From contig CM061254.1 of assembly GCA_022605425.2 (NCBI GenBank), positions 682,001 through 746,000 on the forward strand: a DNA stretch of 64,000 bases, in the 5' to 3' direction. The translations under genes were made by a program, and so were the position numbers. The notes beneath the pieces were generated by a model. It saw only the letters and a program-made list of their open reading frames with translations. It was not told where the DNA came from and ran no database searches. Each line of letters opens with the position of its first letter. Position 1 is the stretch's first letter. Shown one piece after another: positions 1 to 13,466 of this stretch. The DNA is from Hamiltosporidium tvaerminnensis (taxonomy: Eukaryota > Microsporidia > Dubosqiidae).

Positions 1-3000
1 GCAGACATTTCCCTTTGTTTTGTGCATGCCAGAATAAATATATTTTGCTCCAGAGATATATTTCTCATTTATAATTTTCTCTCTTAAGTACCATTGAGAA
101 TAGTTAACGTGTTTTTATTCAATCCGTTTTTTTAAATTTAAATACAATCTTATATATGTTTATAGTAATTCTCCGTGATATATCGATTTACTTGGTTATA
201 ATTTATGCCCTTTTATTATTTACAACTATTTTATTATTTTTAAGTTCAATTATTAAATTTGAATCAAAACTTTTTTCATTTTTGGGATGCTGTTCCTCTT
301 GCCGAAATTTTTCTAATTATTTTATGACAATCTCAAAACTTTAAGAGTATCCATTAAGACCTCCTAGTCTAGTGAATTTTTCAAGTTTTCCTGCCGTTTC
401 TATCTTCCGTTTGAACATCATGAACAAACAAAAGATCTATTTATGCTTAAATTATGCTTATGATATCATCTTGATGAAATACATGCGTAAAAATAGCTAA
501 AGTACTGTCTATGAATAAAATAGAAGCGTTACATAACATATATTGCATCAAAAACTTCTTATTTTAAAATTTGGGTTTTTTTTTTGATATTTTATACAAG
601 CTATTTTTACGTACAATATAAATCACGTCTACATGTTTTCTATAGTCATTCTATTATTTCTAAGGAGTTTTAAATACCAAAGTTCTTGAAAAAAGCTGTT
701 TATTTTGTATCGCACTTATTTATAGTCGTGTATTTTTGTTATATCAAACTTCATATATTTGCAAAAAAAATTAACAAAATATTTTGAAGCGAATATGTTT
801 TTTTCGCAAATTAAAGTACATTAAATCGGAAATATGAAAAAAAAATTATTCTATGTGAACTATTTTCCGCTTGTATAGCAATATTTGGGTATTTCGCATT
901 AAATTGTGCGCATAAATTCCTTGTTTAGACAATTATGAAGATTAAAGATTAAAAGCCTTGGAATATATTTTATTTCTTTAAAAATTAACTTTTATGAGAT
1001 GCTATGATTAATCGATTTTATTTGGTTTTTTTTTAATATTGAATTTCAGGATCATAGTATTGAATTTGAGGTTAAATTATGCATGAAATGCGACCTACGG
1101 GTGTGAAGAGCATATTTGAGATTGATTCATATCATCGCGAAGAATATCAGAGAAAAAAAATTAAACATATCAAGCAGATGGTTTATTTTATATTGCTATA
1201 ATCCACAGAGGGTATCTCAGTCTATGCATGCGTAAATAAATAAAATCAACTTCAGTTCACAGTTTTCTTGCTATTTTAACCAAGCTTGAATGTTATCAGA
1301 TAAAAGAATTTTTTTTTAAACCAATACCTTTTCTTTACCCTTTTATTTTAAATATTTCAACTTGCTAGAAAAGGCTAAAAATTTCTAATGTTTTTTTTGT
1401 ATTATAATACTCAATGTTGTCTATTGGTCCTATCTAATTTACGTCACAGCTAAAAACTCTTTCTTTTTGATAAATGATAATATTTTTGCACACTTTCAGT
1501 TATTTTTATGCAAGGTTGGCATATAAATGATTCATCCTCATTAAAAACCATTTCGAAAAATATTTTTAATATTATAAACCTGTTATTGTGTCAGTTATCA
1601 TTAGTGGTTTACTCCGAATACATGACTTTACAAAATTTTAAAAAAATATTTAAGATTCTTAGAATATATTATAAAAAACTTTAAATGTACTCGATCTTTA
1701 AAATTTACCTAGAAGTTTTTCCTGTCATCATTGTATATCTTGTTATAAAATATCGTTCGAAAATAAATTCTGCTGAATTATTATTTATCAAATATCAGTT
1801 GAATATAAAGATCTCGTGAGAGTTTAAAATTTTTTATTAATCATAGAAGTTATTCTTTTAACAATCACGAATGTTTTGTTAAAAACTCATAGGCAATAAC
1901 GATATATTTAATTTCCGAATAATTGAAATATAAGATTTTTTTGTTTATCTAGCATCAATTATTCATTATAGAAGATAATCTGTAATTTATTTTAAATTCA
2001 ACTTTACAATCAAAAGGTATATTATTTTTGTTGGTTTGATTTAAATTTCACATACGCCTGGTTATTTAAAACGCTTTCGCGTGGTTAAGCGGGTTTTTAC
2101 TGCCCGTATGCCTCATGTCAAAGCTGCTTGTAGATATTGGACAAATTTAACATTGTATATATTATCAATGTCCAAAATAATTCTCGGCTTTCACCCAATA
2201 AGCCACCGTTTTTCTAAAATTTTTATATCCCGTTCTATTTCAGATATTTTCATCTAAAAACATACGGATATTTGAAAATATGTTTATATTATGTTTAAAT
2301 ATAATAACGACCAATCTAAAACATGCTTATACATATTTGCAGGCATTTTTCTCTCCAAAAACATTTCAGTTTGACATGTCTAAAATAAACGCATTTATGT
2401 TTTTCTAGCAGTCATTATTAGAAAAAGATAAATTTAAAAATTACACAAAAAACCTCAACAAAATAAACTATAAATACGCTTTATTACCTTTTTATAAGCC
2501 AAGAGTAGCCAGTGTTGCAGCCTTCGGGCTACAAAGACTTCTATAAAAAGTCTCTAGAACCATGAACTCAATGGATTTTATACCGCTTTAACGAAAGGTA
2601 TTGCTCATTCTTTATCAAAAAAATTTTTGGATTTGATGTAAAAATTCATACACATATTCCAAAATGTATCTTAAAAATATTTTTTGAAGAAAATATTCAG
2701 ATTACTTACTAAAATTACATAAAATTCTTCTGGTTACACATTTCAATAACGGCCAGAAATTTACTCGTTTTTTTATCTCTACTTCGATGCTATCTAAATG
2801 TGTGAAAAAAAATTTTAAAATGAAATACACATAAATTATTTAAGTTTTAAATTAACAGATAAGTATTAGAGGTCATTTTCGATCATTTCAATTCACAAAT
2901 TTAACTATACTTTCAAAAAAATCATTATTTCATGTCTCACTACATCACTCTCATTAATAATGAAACATGTCACATATTTTTTGTTAATTCAACTTCGATT

Positions 3001-3329
3001 TTTAGGATAAATATTTAAAAATATGATCGGAGCTTAAAAAAATGTTGAAACCTAATTTTTTTCTTTCTATTACAAATTCAGGATGAAAAGTATCTATACA
3101 TTTTAGTTTTTCATAGAAAATATTAATATATTTTTACTTAATTCATATTATTGGAGAAAAGAATATCCACAATAAACTATATGCTTAGCAATGGGTATGT
3201 GAAATAAGTTTAAGATCATTGTTTTTACTTAGTAAAAATAAAACTACATTATATTTTTGTTTGTTCTATAAGAAAGTGTATGAAGAGAAGGGGGCCTACA
3301 TAATGACGGAACTTTTTCTATATAACAAT
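1..3329. other. AT-rich gene-free stretch
   Basis: I see no supportable gene here. The only reading frame over 60 codons (156-344, +) is hydrophobic low-complexity sequence with no upstream CCC signal. Two short islands of more even base composition, about 2045-2150 and 2500-2580, may be decayed repeats but match nothing else I can identify in the window. Confidence 0.6.
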
Positions 3330-3730
3330 TTTGTATTTTTTTTGTAAGTAGATGCAGACAGCAGCAAAACCTTTAATTAATTGCCATCTAAATGAATAGA
3401 ACCCCAACCTAGGTCCCTTAAGTTAGAAGGCATAGCCCTGAATCATAAAAATATGGGTGTTTAAAGCCAGGAAAGCTATGTAGAGGTTATGGGTGTTGTA
3501 ATGGCGATCATTATCTATTTAGCCCCCCGTATGTTGCCAAAGTATTTTTGGCTAATAATTTATTGGGTTGAGGAAGTGTAGAGTAAGTGTGAATGCTACA
3601 TAGTCTTGAAAGAACCCAGAGTTGGTTTAAAACTACGATCACAGTTCATACGACGGTAATTCACGAACTATAGACAACTGTATCTGCCATTAATCAGGTT
3701 TTACCCATTTTTTAAATGAAATATCTTGGA
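3330..3730 (-). repeat. Degenerate copy of family A repeat
   Basis: Read on the minus strand, this stretch matches the family A element best seen at 36313-37039. Shared blocks are GCCAGGAAAGCTATGTAG at 3467 (the reverse of the element's CTACTTAGCTTTCCTGGC) and GTGTAGAGTAAGTGTGAATG at 3578 (the reverse of its CATTCCCACTTACTCTACAC). Many substitutions and indels separate the blocks, so this is an old copy with unclear ends. No coding potential is visible. Confidence 0.75.
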
Positions 3731-5934
3731 ATATAGATATTGTAGGTAGTTGTGACAAAGTATGAGGGCGCTTTATTTATGTTAAACCTAAATCTGCATA
3801 AATTTCCTAAAGACAATATAAAATTTGCCACTGTTTTCAAACGATATAATACTTTGAGCGATGAAAAGATACATTTAAATTTGAATTCGCCGTTTTTTTA
3901 TTCGCATTCTTGTTACATCGGATATTAAAATTTCTTTTGGAATTGGTTTGTAAATATTAATTAAGCATTCCAAAATAAAGTGTAATATCCGAATTTAACA
4001 AAAAAAAGCTTGTAATTTAAATTGCATGTTGTTCTTTGAACTCTCATCTTTGTCTACTATATCAAACATACTCGCCTGTTTACTTACAATTTTATTTTGA
4101 TTTTATAGAGTATGTGGGCTGGGTAATTTCATATTCTCCATTCAGAATATGCGTTTGAGTATTTCGAGCACGTGGCTGATCCCCATATTTTTTCTCATTA
4201 GAAAATATCGTGGTACGCCATTAAAGATTTTTATGAATTATCCCATTGAGATGAAGTATAACCTAATTTTTTTTCTAAGATCATCTAAAACGCTTATATT
4301 TTGAGATAATAATGAATGTAGAATTTTTTTTAAATACTATATATTTAAATGTTGTTATTGAAACCTTAAAAGTCTTCCCAGATTACATTGTAATAGCATG
4401 TTAACATATTAACCAGAAATTGTCTTAAAATCTTTGAATATATATTATCTTGATTCTTGAGATTTTATATCAAAAAGATGATTTTTAAAGTTTAAAAAGG
4501 CATTCTGTGTTTTTATATAAATACAAATAAAATAAACAAATCTAGTTTGTTGTCTTGGTTTGTTTAAGAGTGATATAATTTCTACCGAGTTTTGCCTGTT
4601 AACTGATTTATCTATTTTTCAAATTTGAGGAATATTAGAGAAAATTGTTTACTACACTTCGACAAAAATCCCGTGCTCATTCATAATTTACTATTTACTG
4701 GGTATAGGGTTTTGAAAATATATATCCTTCATCATTTTGGATTTCCATTCCTGGTACTAGCCTGTTTATGTTTGTTTTATTTGGCTTAGGCTTGGCTTTC
4801 TTACTTTAACATTTTCATTTATTAATTCATGCAGCTAAATTATTGCGGATGTGTAAGTAAATGTATTTCTGAATATATCGATGGTTTTTATTCTGAATAT
4901 TCTGGTGTCTTTTACCTATTAATATTTGTGAAACTTAAGGCGTGAGTGGCGATTTATGTAATTATAGTCTCGAATCAAATGACCTTTGTTGCATTCTTTG
5001 ATTTTTATTTTGTCGAATATATATAACCATGTATTTTCTAGATGGTTTATATCTTTTTAAATTATTTGCTGAATGTTGCAAGGTATGCGATTTAATTATA
5101 GTTGTATCGTATTAAGGCGTTAGAAATTATTTTTAAGAGGATTTTACCCATTTCTTTAAGAGACAATAATTAAAAAAATCCTGATTTATAAGAAGAAAAA
5201 AATAAAGAAAGGATATTTTCTAGATGCTAACAATATAAACCAGCCCAATTTATGAAATATATTATCTGCATGATGATATCGGATCGATTTTTCTATATTT
5301 CCAGAATATAAAAATTAATTTACTTAAATGAATTTGAAGATATTCAACAAAAATAAAAATTTCCCAATAACCACGAGATCTTCTATGGTCAGATTAACGT
5401 GTAAAAATACAAAAAAAGTGAATACTGGTCGCCAAAAGACTATATTATATGCTCTTGTTATGAAACACTAAGGACAAAAACGTGACTAAAAGACATAGCC
5501 TCAATTCAACTTTCAGTTTCTAATTATCGATCTATATGCAATGAATACACATATCAAACATTTAAATGGCCAAACTTGGGTATTATACAAGCTTCAAAAA
5601 AATGGGTACCTTGGAAGAGATAAAAACCAAATTTACGGGGTTTAAGAACAAAATGCATACGAACATGCAATGATTAAAAAAAGGTTTTAGATAAATATTA
5701 GATCTTTTGATCAAAGTACCATGTCTTATGTTTTTCTATTGGTCTGGCCGCTCTTATTTGTTTATATAGATAACCGGTCTCTAAAAACTCTATAAGTATA
5801 CCCTCAGATACATACCTCTTAATCATAACATCTAAATGTAATAACAATATATTTATTGTGCTAAGCAATTGCCTAAAATTGATCGCTGAAACGAATTTAA
5901 CTTTGAACTTTCCAGGTCCAGCTGAGTTCAAACT
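3731..5934. other. AT-rich gene-free stretch
   Basis: No gene, RNA or repeat that I can support. A 77-codon minus-strand frame (5698-5931) has no homology I recognise and runs up to the decayed repeat that follows, so I do not call it. Confidence 0.55.
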
Positions 5935-6380
5935 TGTTCTACACTGGCCGAACTAAAAAGACTTCCAAGTAAGGCATATCTTTTTGGCTACCCCTGCTTA
6001 TTACTTAGGTGTTTAAATATCAACTAAACAATACAACCCTTAATTTTTTTTCCCGGTTTTTTAAAAGTTATATTTTCTTGTACTTCCCAAGCGCCAAATC
6101 TTCTAAACTGAGTAAGAAAGACCAGGGTTTCATTCCTCATCATATAAATTACTTACCGGTTAGCCTAAGTTTGCGATCTAGTTACAGTATAAACCATAAA
6201 CTAGGTTTTAAAAAAGTTTGTCTTTTTTATAGACCTTTTCTTTTATATAGACATCACCGTACAAAACCTGGATATTATTGTGTTTTCTGCTCAAGAGAGG
6301 TTAAAACAACGATTACTACCGATTCCATCGACCCCTTACCAAGCAGAAAGTTTTTAGGTGATTTCTTCTCTCATGTATGA
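5935..6380 (+). repeat. Degenerate partial copy of family A repeat
   Basis: Plus-strand copy of the 3' two-thirds of family A. Corresponding blocks include CCCAAGCGCCAAATCTTCTA at 6087 (element: CCCAGGCGCTAAGTCTTCTA), GCGATCTAGTTAC near 6173 (element: GCAATCTGGTTAC) and AAGCAGAAAGTTTTTAGGTG near 6342, close to the element's right end. A 123-codon open frame across it (6009-6380) is best read as a by-product, because other copies do not keep that frame. Confidence 0.7.
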
Positions 6381-9300
6381 ATAAAAAAATTAAATTAGTA
6401 TTTTTGTAAGACCTGGTTTTTAAAAGTATATTTTAATTGTTTTATTATTAAAAATTTAACCTTCCATTATTTTTTATGAAATGTTAACTCTCATACTGAC
6501 TGACGACTTGTTTGGCTGTTTTTGCATTCTAAAAATAATTAAGTGGCGAAATATATCTGTATTGCGAATTTAAACATTATACATCATAACTAGCGTTTTT
6601 TACACGATACCTTATATTCGCGATTATTTTTTGATGAAATATATTTTGTTGTTCAATAACCAAGGTGTTACTACAACATATAATCTATCGACTTGGAATG
6701 TGCAGCATGGTCTGCCTTTCTTGTTGAGCCTATTTTGATTTCATCAAGACATAGATTTATGTTAAGTCCTCTTGTTTTTAGTCAATTATATTTTTACTGG
6801 TTTTATTCAGGGATTAATTTTCAAAATTTTTTTATTGACTATTTGCCGAATTCAGTAATATATTTTATAAATCGAAATAAAATAATTTATTAAAATATAT
6901 AAATACTCCAGAAAAGCAATATAGGAATATATGCATTTCTAGATAAACTTTCATACTAAAAATATTTTTCATTTAATACTTTGAAATCGTTGATAGTCCG
7001 GAATGATGAAGAAATATATTTATAAATATTTCTAAATTTTTATAAGACTGGAATAAAAATTGTATTTTTCAAGCAAAATATATTTTATTCTATTCATAAA
7101 TATTTAATTCTATTTTTAAAACCAAATTTATTGAATTTCTATACTTTAGGCATATAATAACGTATTTTCTAATTTAAAAAAAAATCTTATAAAATTTTTT
7201 ACAGACATATCTAAAACATAAAGTTGATTGGACGGATTTAGCTTTATTGAATTCAATGACAAATATTTACCATATGTTTTTTCTATAGTTTAGTAGGGAT
7301 ATCACAAAGGCTTAAAATGAGGCTTTTAAAATATTATCTTACCTGATTGCTAAGATTACTATTCTATGATTCTGTTAGAAAAAATATTACAGATGGAAGT
7401 CTATATATTTTAATATAAAATAAAATGAAGTATTCTGATCCGAATATATGTTAATTCGAGACTAGAATGAGAAGAGTAACATTTCTTTTGAAATTGCTGA
7501 TGATAGTTTTTATCGCAAAAAATTTATTGAGAATTTGATATAAAATCGATGAAAAAACAAAATCAATTCAACAGCGAAATCTTGAATAACATGATTAGGC
7601 TAAGTAAACACAATTTGATTTAAAAAATAAAATTGAAAGTTTCTTTTAATATTAAAAAGCTTGATGTGTAAAATATTTTTCCTTCTGACTAAATGATTTT
7701 AAAAATAAATTTAAATTCCATCGAAATATATTAGATTCTTTGTATGTTGGTATATGAATTATTAAATGAACAATACTTACAGGGAGATCTTATTTCGTAA
7801 ATGAAAGAATACCTCTAATCCATATAGCTCAAGAATATATGTATATTAATTATTTATGTATTTATAAATATAATTCATCAGAATAAAAAACACATATCGG
7901 AGCAATGCCGAATACCAATACCAGGCCTCAAAATAAAAATAAAAACAGGCCCAAACCATCTAGATTATTGATTAAATCTATTACTTAGAAATAAAGACAT
8001 ATTTTTTAAAAATTTCTATAATTTTCTTTGAAGAATGTAAATGCAGAATTTTTCCTTTAAAAATCTTATACTACTGGATATATAATCTATTTGGCTTTTT
8101 AAATCTAAAAATCAGGTATAATGTTAGATTCGAAGCGTATTCGGCTCATTATAAATTGAAAGAAAAAAAATTTAGGATATGAAATGAATTTTATACCAAT
8201 TTTAAAACTCAAATTTTATTGTGACAAAAGTTTCTTAGTAGATTATTCTATATACAAGAAACGCTAAGTTAAAGTTGGTTAATTTTGCTTTTTTTCCGTT
8301 TATATATTTCTTTAAAAAAACAAGTACAAAAAACAAAAATAATGATTCATACTCAAATAATAAATTTATATGTATGAAGAAAACTTTTATTTAAAAAATT
8401 TAAGAAACGAAATACCTTTTGGCCTAGTTCTTTTTATGCTTTTTTCTTAAGATCTCTTTCTTCGTTCATTCCGTTGCCTTATTTGTAGTAAATGTTTCTT
8501 TTATCTTATGGGTTGATTCTTCATTTTACGTTCTTCCTAGGCAATTAGGGATTCTAAAGCTAGCAGTTTTGCTTAATATTACTAGTGCAGCGTAAACAAA
8601 GGAAAATAGGTATAATCATGAACTTTTTTATGATTTAGTGATTTTTTCATGTTGTTTCTAGTTCTAGCTGCTTCTTCGCCATATAATATTGGAAAAAGCT
8701 ATAATTTTATCAACACCAGTGACTTTTTTTATTTGTGCTAATTTGATTAGATATATGAATATGCTTTTCTATTATTATTGTGTCTCGGATTTAAAGAATA
8801 TGTTCCATAGCGTTACGTTAAAATACGATTTTTGTAATAACCGAGGTGTATATAAATTACATAATGTTTAAGCTAGTCTAATCCGTAAAAAATTATTATT
8901 TTCTCATTTTTTTCTAATAATTTGAAACAAATCTTCTAATATAACACTGAGCCGATGTGCGCTTTATTATTTAATTTGTTTCTAAATGTATCAGTTTATT
9001 TGCGAAATTGTATAGTATTTTCATTTTAGCATTCCTATTTTATAAGACTCTAGATTCCGATTCATTTCTAGTATTTTCTTAATCAGATTCATATTTGTTT
9101 TAGAGAAGTAGAATTAAGTCGAACAACTTTGCTGGGTTGCTTAATGTAAAATTTTTAATGTATTTTCTACAATCATAATCTTAATGACTCTATCGTGTTT
9201 CCGATATTTCTATATATTGGCCTCTTGCTTCTGCATCTCAGAATGAATTTATATCCTGGATGAAAAAAATGCTTGAACATTTCACTGAATTTCGCCTTCG

Positions 9301-9651
9301 TCTAAACTCTCGGTTGATATCACTACTACTTATAAAATTATTGCTTAACCATTGTATAACTTCGAATTTAAATTTATATGTAGTATTTCACAATAAAATT
9401 CGCGTTAGAGCTTTCTAAAATTCTTCATTGGGAACCTCCTTTTCTTTTATATTATTTACTTATGTAGTAGCTAGTTAAAAATTTTTAGATGGTTTAATTA
9501 AAATTTGTCAAAGATATTGGTTTTGAGTATTAATATATATTTATGTAAGAGAGCGTAAATATTTAGAAAATAACAAATTTCTTATAGGAACTTACAACAC
9601 ACTATAGTTTAAATTTAATAAAAGAAAAAAGAATTAATAATGCAAAAACTT
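6381..9651. other. AT-rich gene-free stretch
   Basis: No supportable feature. Short frames at 6693-6893 and 8689-8871 lack a plausible start, an upstream CCC signal and any recognisable motif. Confidence 0.55.
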
Positions 9652-10020
9652 TTATTCGAAATAAGACACCAATGCTTTCAGATAATAATTTGAATCCAAA
9701 TCTATCTGAAAATACAAAAACTTAGTATAAAAATTGTATAAAATCTCTTTTGCCTCTTTTAACAAAGGAAATATTTTTTGATATGTAATATTTCCGAGTT
9801 TAATTGCCTTTCGTTCAAAAATTATTGTATCTCGGACTATTTTTAAAAACACAGGTATTATTTCGTTTAGAGTACTGAATAGAAAAATATTGGTCTTTTT
9901 TAACATCGCTTCATTTAAATATCTATTATCCTCGTCCAAAATTCTTTTTGTTACCTTTCTAATCAATATTCTTTCGTTTTGTTCAAATTTTTTATTTTTG
10001 TAAGTTCTTCTGTCGTTCAT
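9652..10020 (-). CDS. Hypothetical 122-aa protein, possible histone-fold type
   Basis: I do not recognise this protein with confidence. The frame stays open 27 codons further upstream but offers only a TTG there, so I chose the first ATG, at 10020. The product is small and basic at its N-terminus (residues 1-20), followed by helices with regular hydrophobic spacing: RKVTKRI, then NIFLFSTLNEIIPVFLKIVR, then a short loop and ITYQKIFPLLKEAKEI, then a C-terminal helix. The helix-loop-long helix-loop-helix order, with a final extra helix and a length near 120, resembles a histone fold such as H2B, but spacing between the first and third helices is about ten residues longer than in H2B. That link is inference only. 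A decayed paralogue lies at 15956-16235 on the same strand. It shares the best-conserved stretch (FLKIVR, LG.I.Y.K.FP), which argues that this was a real protein family. No CCC motif precedes the ATG, so the gene itself may also be decaying. Confidence 0.45.
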   Translation of the reverse strand: MNDRRTYKNKKFEQNERILIRKVTKRILDEDNRYLNEAMLKKTNIFLFSTLNEIIPVFLKIVRDTIIFERKAIKLGNITYQKIFPLLKEAKEILYNFYTKFLYFQIDLDSNYYLKALVSYFE

Positions 10021-13000
10021 AGATTCTTTTTGCGGTTTTATATTTACATTATGATCATTTTTTTTTATATCTGCAGATCCTGATAATGATATTCGAATCA
10101 AATATCTAGATAAAAAACAATTTATTTAAGAATATTTTTTTATGATAAATTTTTATAATATGTATATGAACCCGTAGTTCTTTAAATAATCCAAAAAAGA
10201 TGTAAAATATAGTACTTCCAGCTGTTCTAGATGGCACCAACATATTTTTTTTACTATAAAGTATATATTGGTTAATAATGATCACTATACCTTTTGAACA
10301 GTTGAAATTTTAGATGTGTGTATCATTAAAGTATATCCTTCAAGAGAATTTTAAATTAATTAAAAAAGTTAATTAAGCTCTACAACTATAAGAGTTGAAA
10401 AGAATACAAATGTGGTTCAGGGCTTTACAATTGTTTACTATTGGACAACGCTTCTTAGACATAGATTCTTTCGTAGGCTTAATCTCTATTGAATGATTAC
10501 TTTTGTATTATGAAGACAAAGAGCTTATTGACCAAATATAAAGCCTGATCTTTTGGATTAAAATTTTTTTTTTCTTCATTCAACTATTCTTAAAAATTTT
10601 ATTGATTAAAAAAATATATCGAATTGTTAAAAACACCCATATATAATATTTCTATACTTTATAGAGTATTTTGGCTTGAAATTATATTCCGTGGATTGAA
10701 AAATTTCGAAATAATAATCAGAAAAATTTGTGGAGGCTCCGCAATAAGATTATTTCGCCTATGTGACCTGAAACGCTTGAAAGTCTTTGTTTGAATCAAA
10801 AAGGCTTGAGCTATATATTTTTTCGCTTTTTGTCTAGAAACCTTTTATATCAGTGTATTATTTATATTTGTTCCGAAATTTAATTAAGTATAGTACCTTC
10901 AATTTTTAAATACTTGTACCAATAAAAATACATGTTTAATAAACTAAGAATAATCCATTAGATTAAATGAAGAATAAATCATTTTGGGTCTATCAAATAT
11001 AGATAGAATTTACTATTTAATTTAGGAATTTTTATTTTCAAGTAAAAAATTTTTAAATTAAATATTTTTTACTTACAGTCAAAATATATAAAGGATTAAA
11101 GAATATTCAGCAAATGAATTTAGTATCAAATATCTATTGATAATATTCCAGTCTTTAGGTTTAAAAATTACTTATAAAGTAATTTCATTCTAAATGATAA
11201 GTATATACCTAACGTGAATATAAATACGGAATATTAGATTCATTTATACACAGAAAAGATCTTTAGTGCAAAGAAAGTAAGATTAATCAAACCATATCCA
11301 AAAAGGGAGTTTTATAACATATATTTAATAAAAAAGTACCCTAAACTATTTGTAATATAGCGATTTTTTTTGACCAAAAATATAAGGTAAGTTTTTTTCG
11401 GAAATCATAAGGTTACTTGAGTATTTAGGTGAAACAAGAAAATACTCAAATAAGTTTCGAAATGGTTCGGATTCTGAGTTTTAAGTCTTAAAAATATAAT
11501 TTGTCCAATATTTTCTATTTCTTTATAGCTCAGTGTCGTTATTCTACAGCCATAACGCCGAATCCAATTCATTCTTTAAAACCCGCGAGCCCCTTTGATT
11601 TAAGCAGATTTCTGATGTTTAACACTTTATAAAAATAGAATTCTATAAGGTTAATGTTTGTTTATGGTCTTTTTCTTTCTTTTGATGGACGCATTTGTTC
11701 TTTCACACCTGAATCTTGCTCTAGATTGTAGTTTACTCCTTGGATCTAATAATCATTTGATTTTTTTCCAAAAATAATTGATCAATAAGAAGAATGTTTC
11801 TAACTGTCTTTCCAAGTACTATAGTTCATATATGTGGATTTGTTTTTACGTTACTCAAAGCTTACTAAATTACGTTGAGGCACTTTATTTAATATAATAT
11901 CTTGGTTTATACCATATAATATGCTAAATTATATATATAAGTTAAGTTTTATTACGTAGCAGGTAAATTTAAAGAAAATTTTGCGAAATTTTGGCTTTGA
12001 TGAGATTATCAGGTTATTTTCTTGCTATGAACTATATTTTACAAAGTCTTTCTACTATAAAATATTTTTATTTAGAGGTTCTTTCGTATTTTTGCATACT
12101 CTTTGTTAAAATTTCTGGAAAATACTAATTCGTATTTGTTTAAAAGATATGATCACTTTTATTTGAACGATTAAAGACAAAAAAAACTTTGCTGAAACAT
12201 TTAACTTGTCTTTTAGTGGTTTCCATCTAGAATAAAAATAAGATTGGGTTATAAAACATCTATTTCTTTACTACCAAATTTCCGAAATCGAAACATAATA
12301 AATAGATAAAACCGATTTTTACAGGCAATTAAGCCAGGAAACAAGCATATAAGTAACATAAAAACATCCAAGATACGCATATTTTTCCGAGAAAGAGTAA
12401 TAGTTTATCTTATAAAAACACATGAAAACATACTATACATATCTTAGCTCAAGAAGAAATATTTTTGAATAAAAACGGTATTTGTAAAACCTAAAGAATA
12501 AAAAAAGTTTATGGTATAATGCAATTTATAATTTGACCTAGCATTTGCTATTAAGATGATATATGGAATAAGATTTTAGAATATATACATATTTAATGCT
12601 ATATTCAAAAAAAAACATAAAATAAATTTTAGTATAATCTTTATATGAAGACATAGCCCAAAGAGCAGATTTACCATGCAAATAAGAAAAATTCACACTC
12701 TGCAGTAGATTATAAAATATATATTTCGGTTATTCCGCTTGCGATAAAAATTGTATTGAAGGTCTTACAGCTAGGTAAAGAATTACACAAAAAACCTATA
12801 ACAAAGGACATCTCATTTATTTTGGAAGAATCAATTATGGCGTTAAATCTAGAGATTTTACTATAAGAAAAAAATGACAATTACGAGTAGTTTTTTTCTC
12901 ATATAAAAATGTAACTTCTATTGGGTTTACTAATGGAGAAAATATTTGTTTAAACAACAATCTCTTTAATGGGTCTATAAATACTTATGGTGTTGAATAT

Positions 13001-13204
13001 GTGCGAATTATTCAAGATCTGATATAAATAGGGATCAGTTCTTGGTAAGGTTTAAAAATAGATAACGTATATCAATGTTCAAAACATTAAGGAACCCTTA
13101 GCTACAAAGATTTGATTCGATAAATTGCAGGACATCAACCATAGTGTAAGTTATCAAACCATTGATTTAATCCTTAAGTAGAGCGTATTATAATCTATCA
13201 ATAT
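10021..13204. other. AT-rich gene-free stretch
   Basis: No open frame of note, no structured RNA and no repeat family member that I can support. A more even-composition patch near 11525-11600 resembles the decayed repeats elsewhere but cannot be assigned. Confidence 0.55.
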
Positions 13205-13218
13205 AGTGTGTGAGCATT

Positions 13219-13452
13219 CATTCATATTTGGCACTACAGCTCTAGACGAGCCTTGGCCTCCCTTAGTAATACCGCCCACCGGTCTTTTTCCAGTGGGTTT
13301 GTTTACTTATCGGGTTTCGTAACAAGGTAGTTTTAAAAGGTGGGTTGTTAGCCCTACGCCCAACCCCAACATGGAAGACCGATCCCTTTTAGTCGCCTCC
13401 TACGACAAGCAGAGAATACTCCAGCCAATTCTGCTCCCGGCATGGTGGGTAA
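13219..13452 (-). mobile_element. SINE-like family C element, copy 1
   Basis: A 234-bp element on the minus strand. It begins with CCACCATGCCGGG at the high-coordinate end, contains the conserved core TCGTAGGAGGCGACTAAAAG and ends in an ATGAATGAATG-type tail at the low-coordinate end. It is flanked by a 14-bp direct repeat with one mismatch, AGTGTGTGAGCATT at 13205-13218 and AGTGTGTGAACATT at 13453-13466, the expected target-site duplication. It is much less AT-rich than its surroundings, has no significant ORF and no terminal inverted repeats. I could not identify convincing pol III A and B boxes. Length, tail and duplication suggest a non-autonomous element moved by LINE machinery. Confidence 0.8.
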
Positions 13453-13466
13453 AGTGTGTGAACATT

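Noticed and set aside
6009-6380. 123-codon plus-strand open frame
   Set aside because: It lies wholly in a decayed family A copy and the frame is not kept in better copies.
13311-13330. TCGTAACAAGGTAG, resembling the conserved 3' end of small-subunit rRNA
   Set aside because: The 14-nt match is in family C only; neighbouring sequence does not match rRNA and the other copies diverge at this place, so it is taken as chance.
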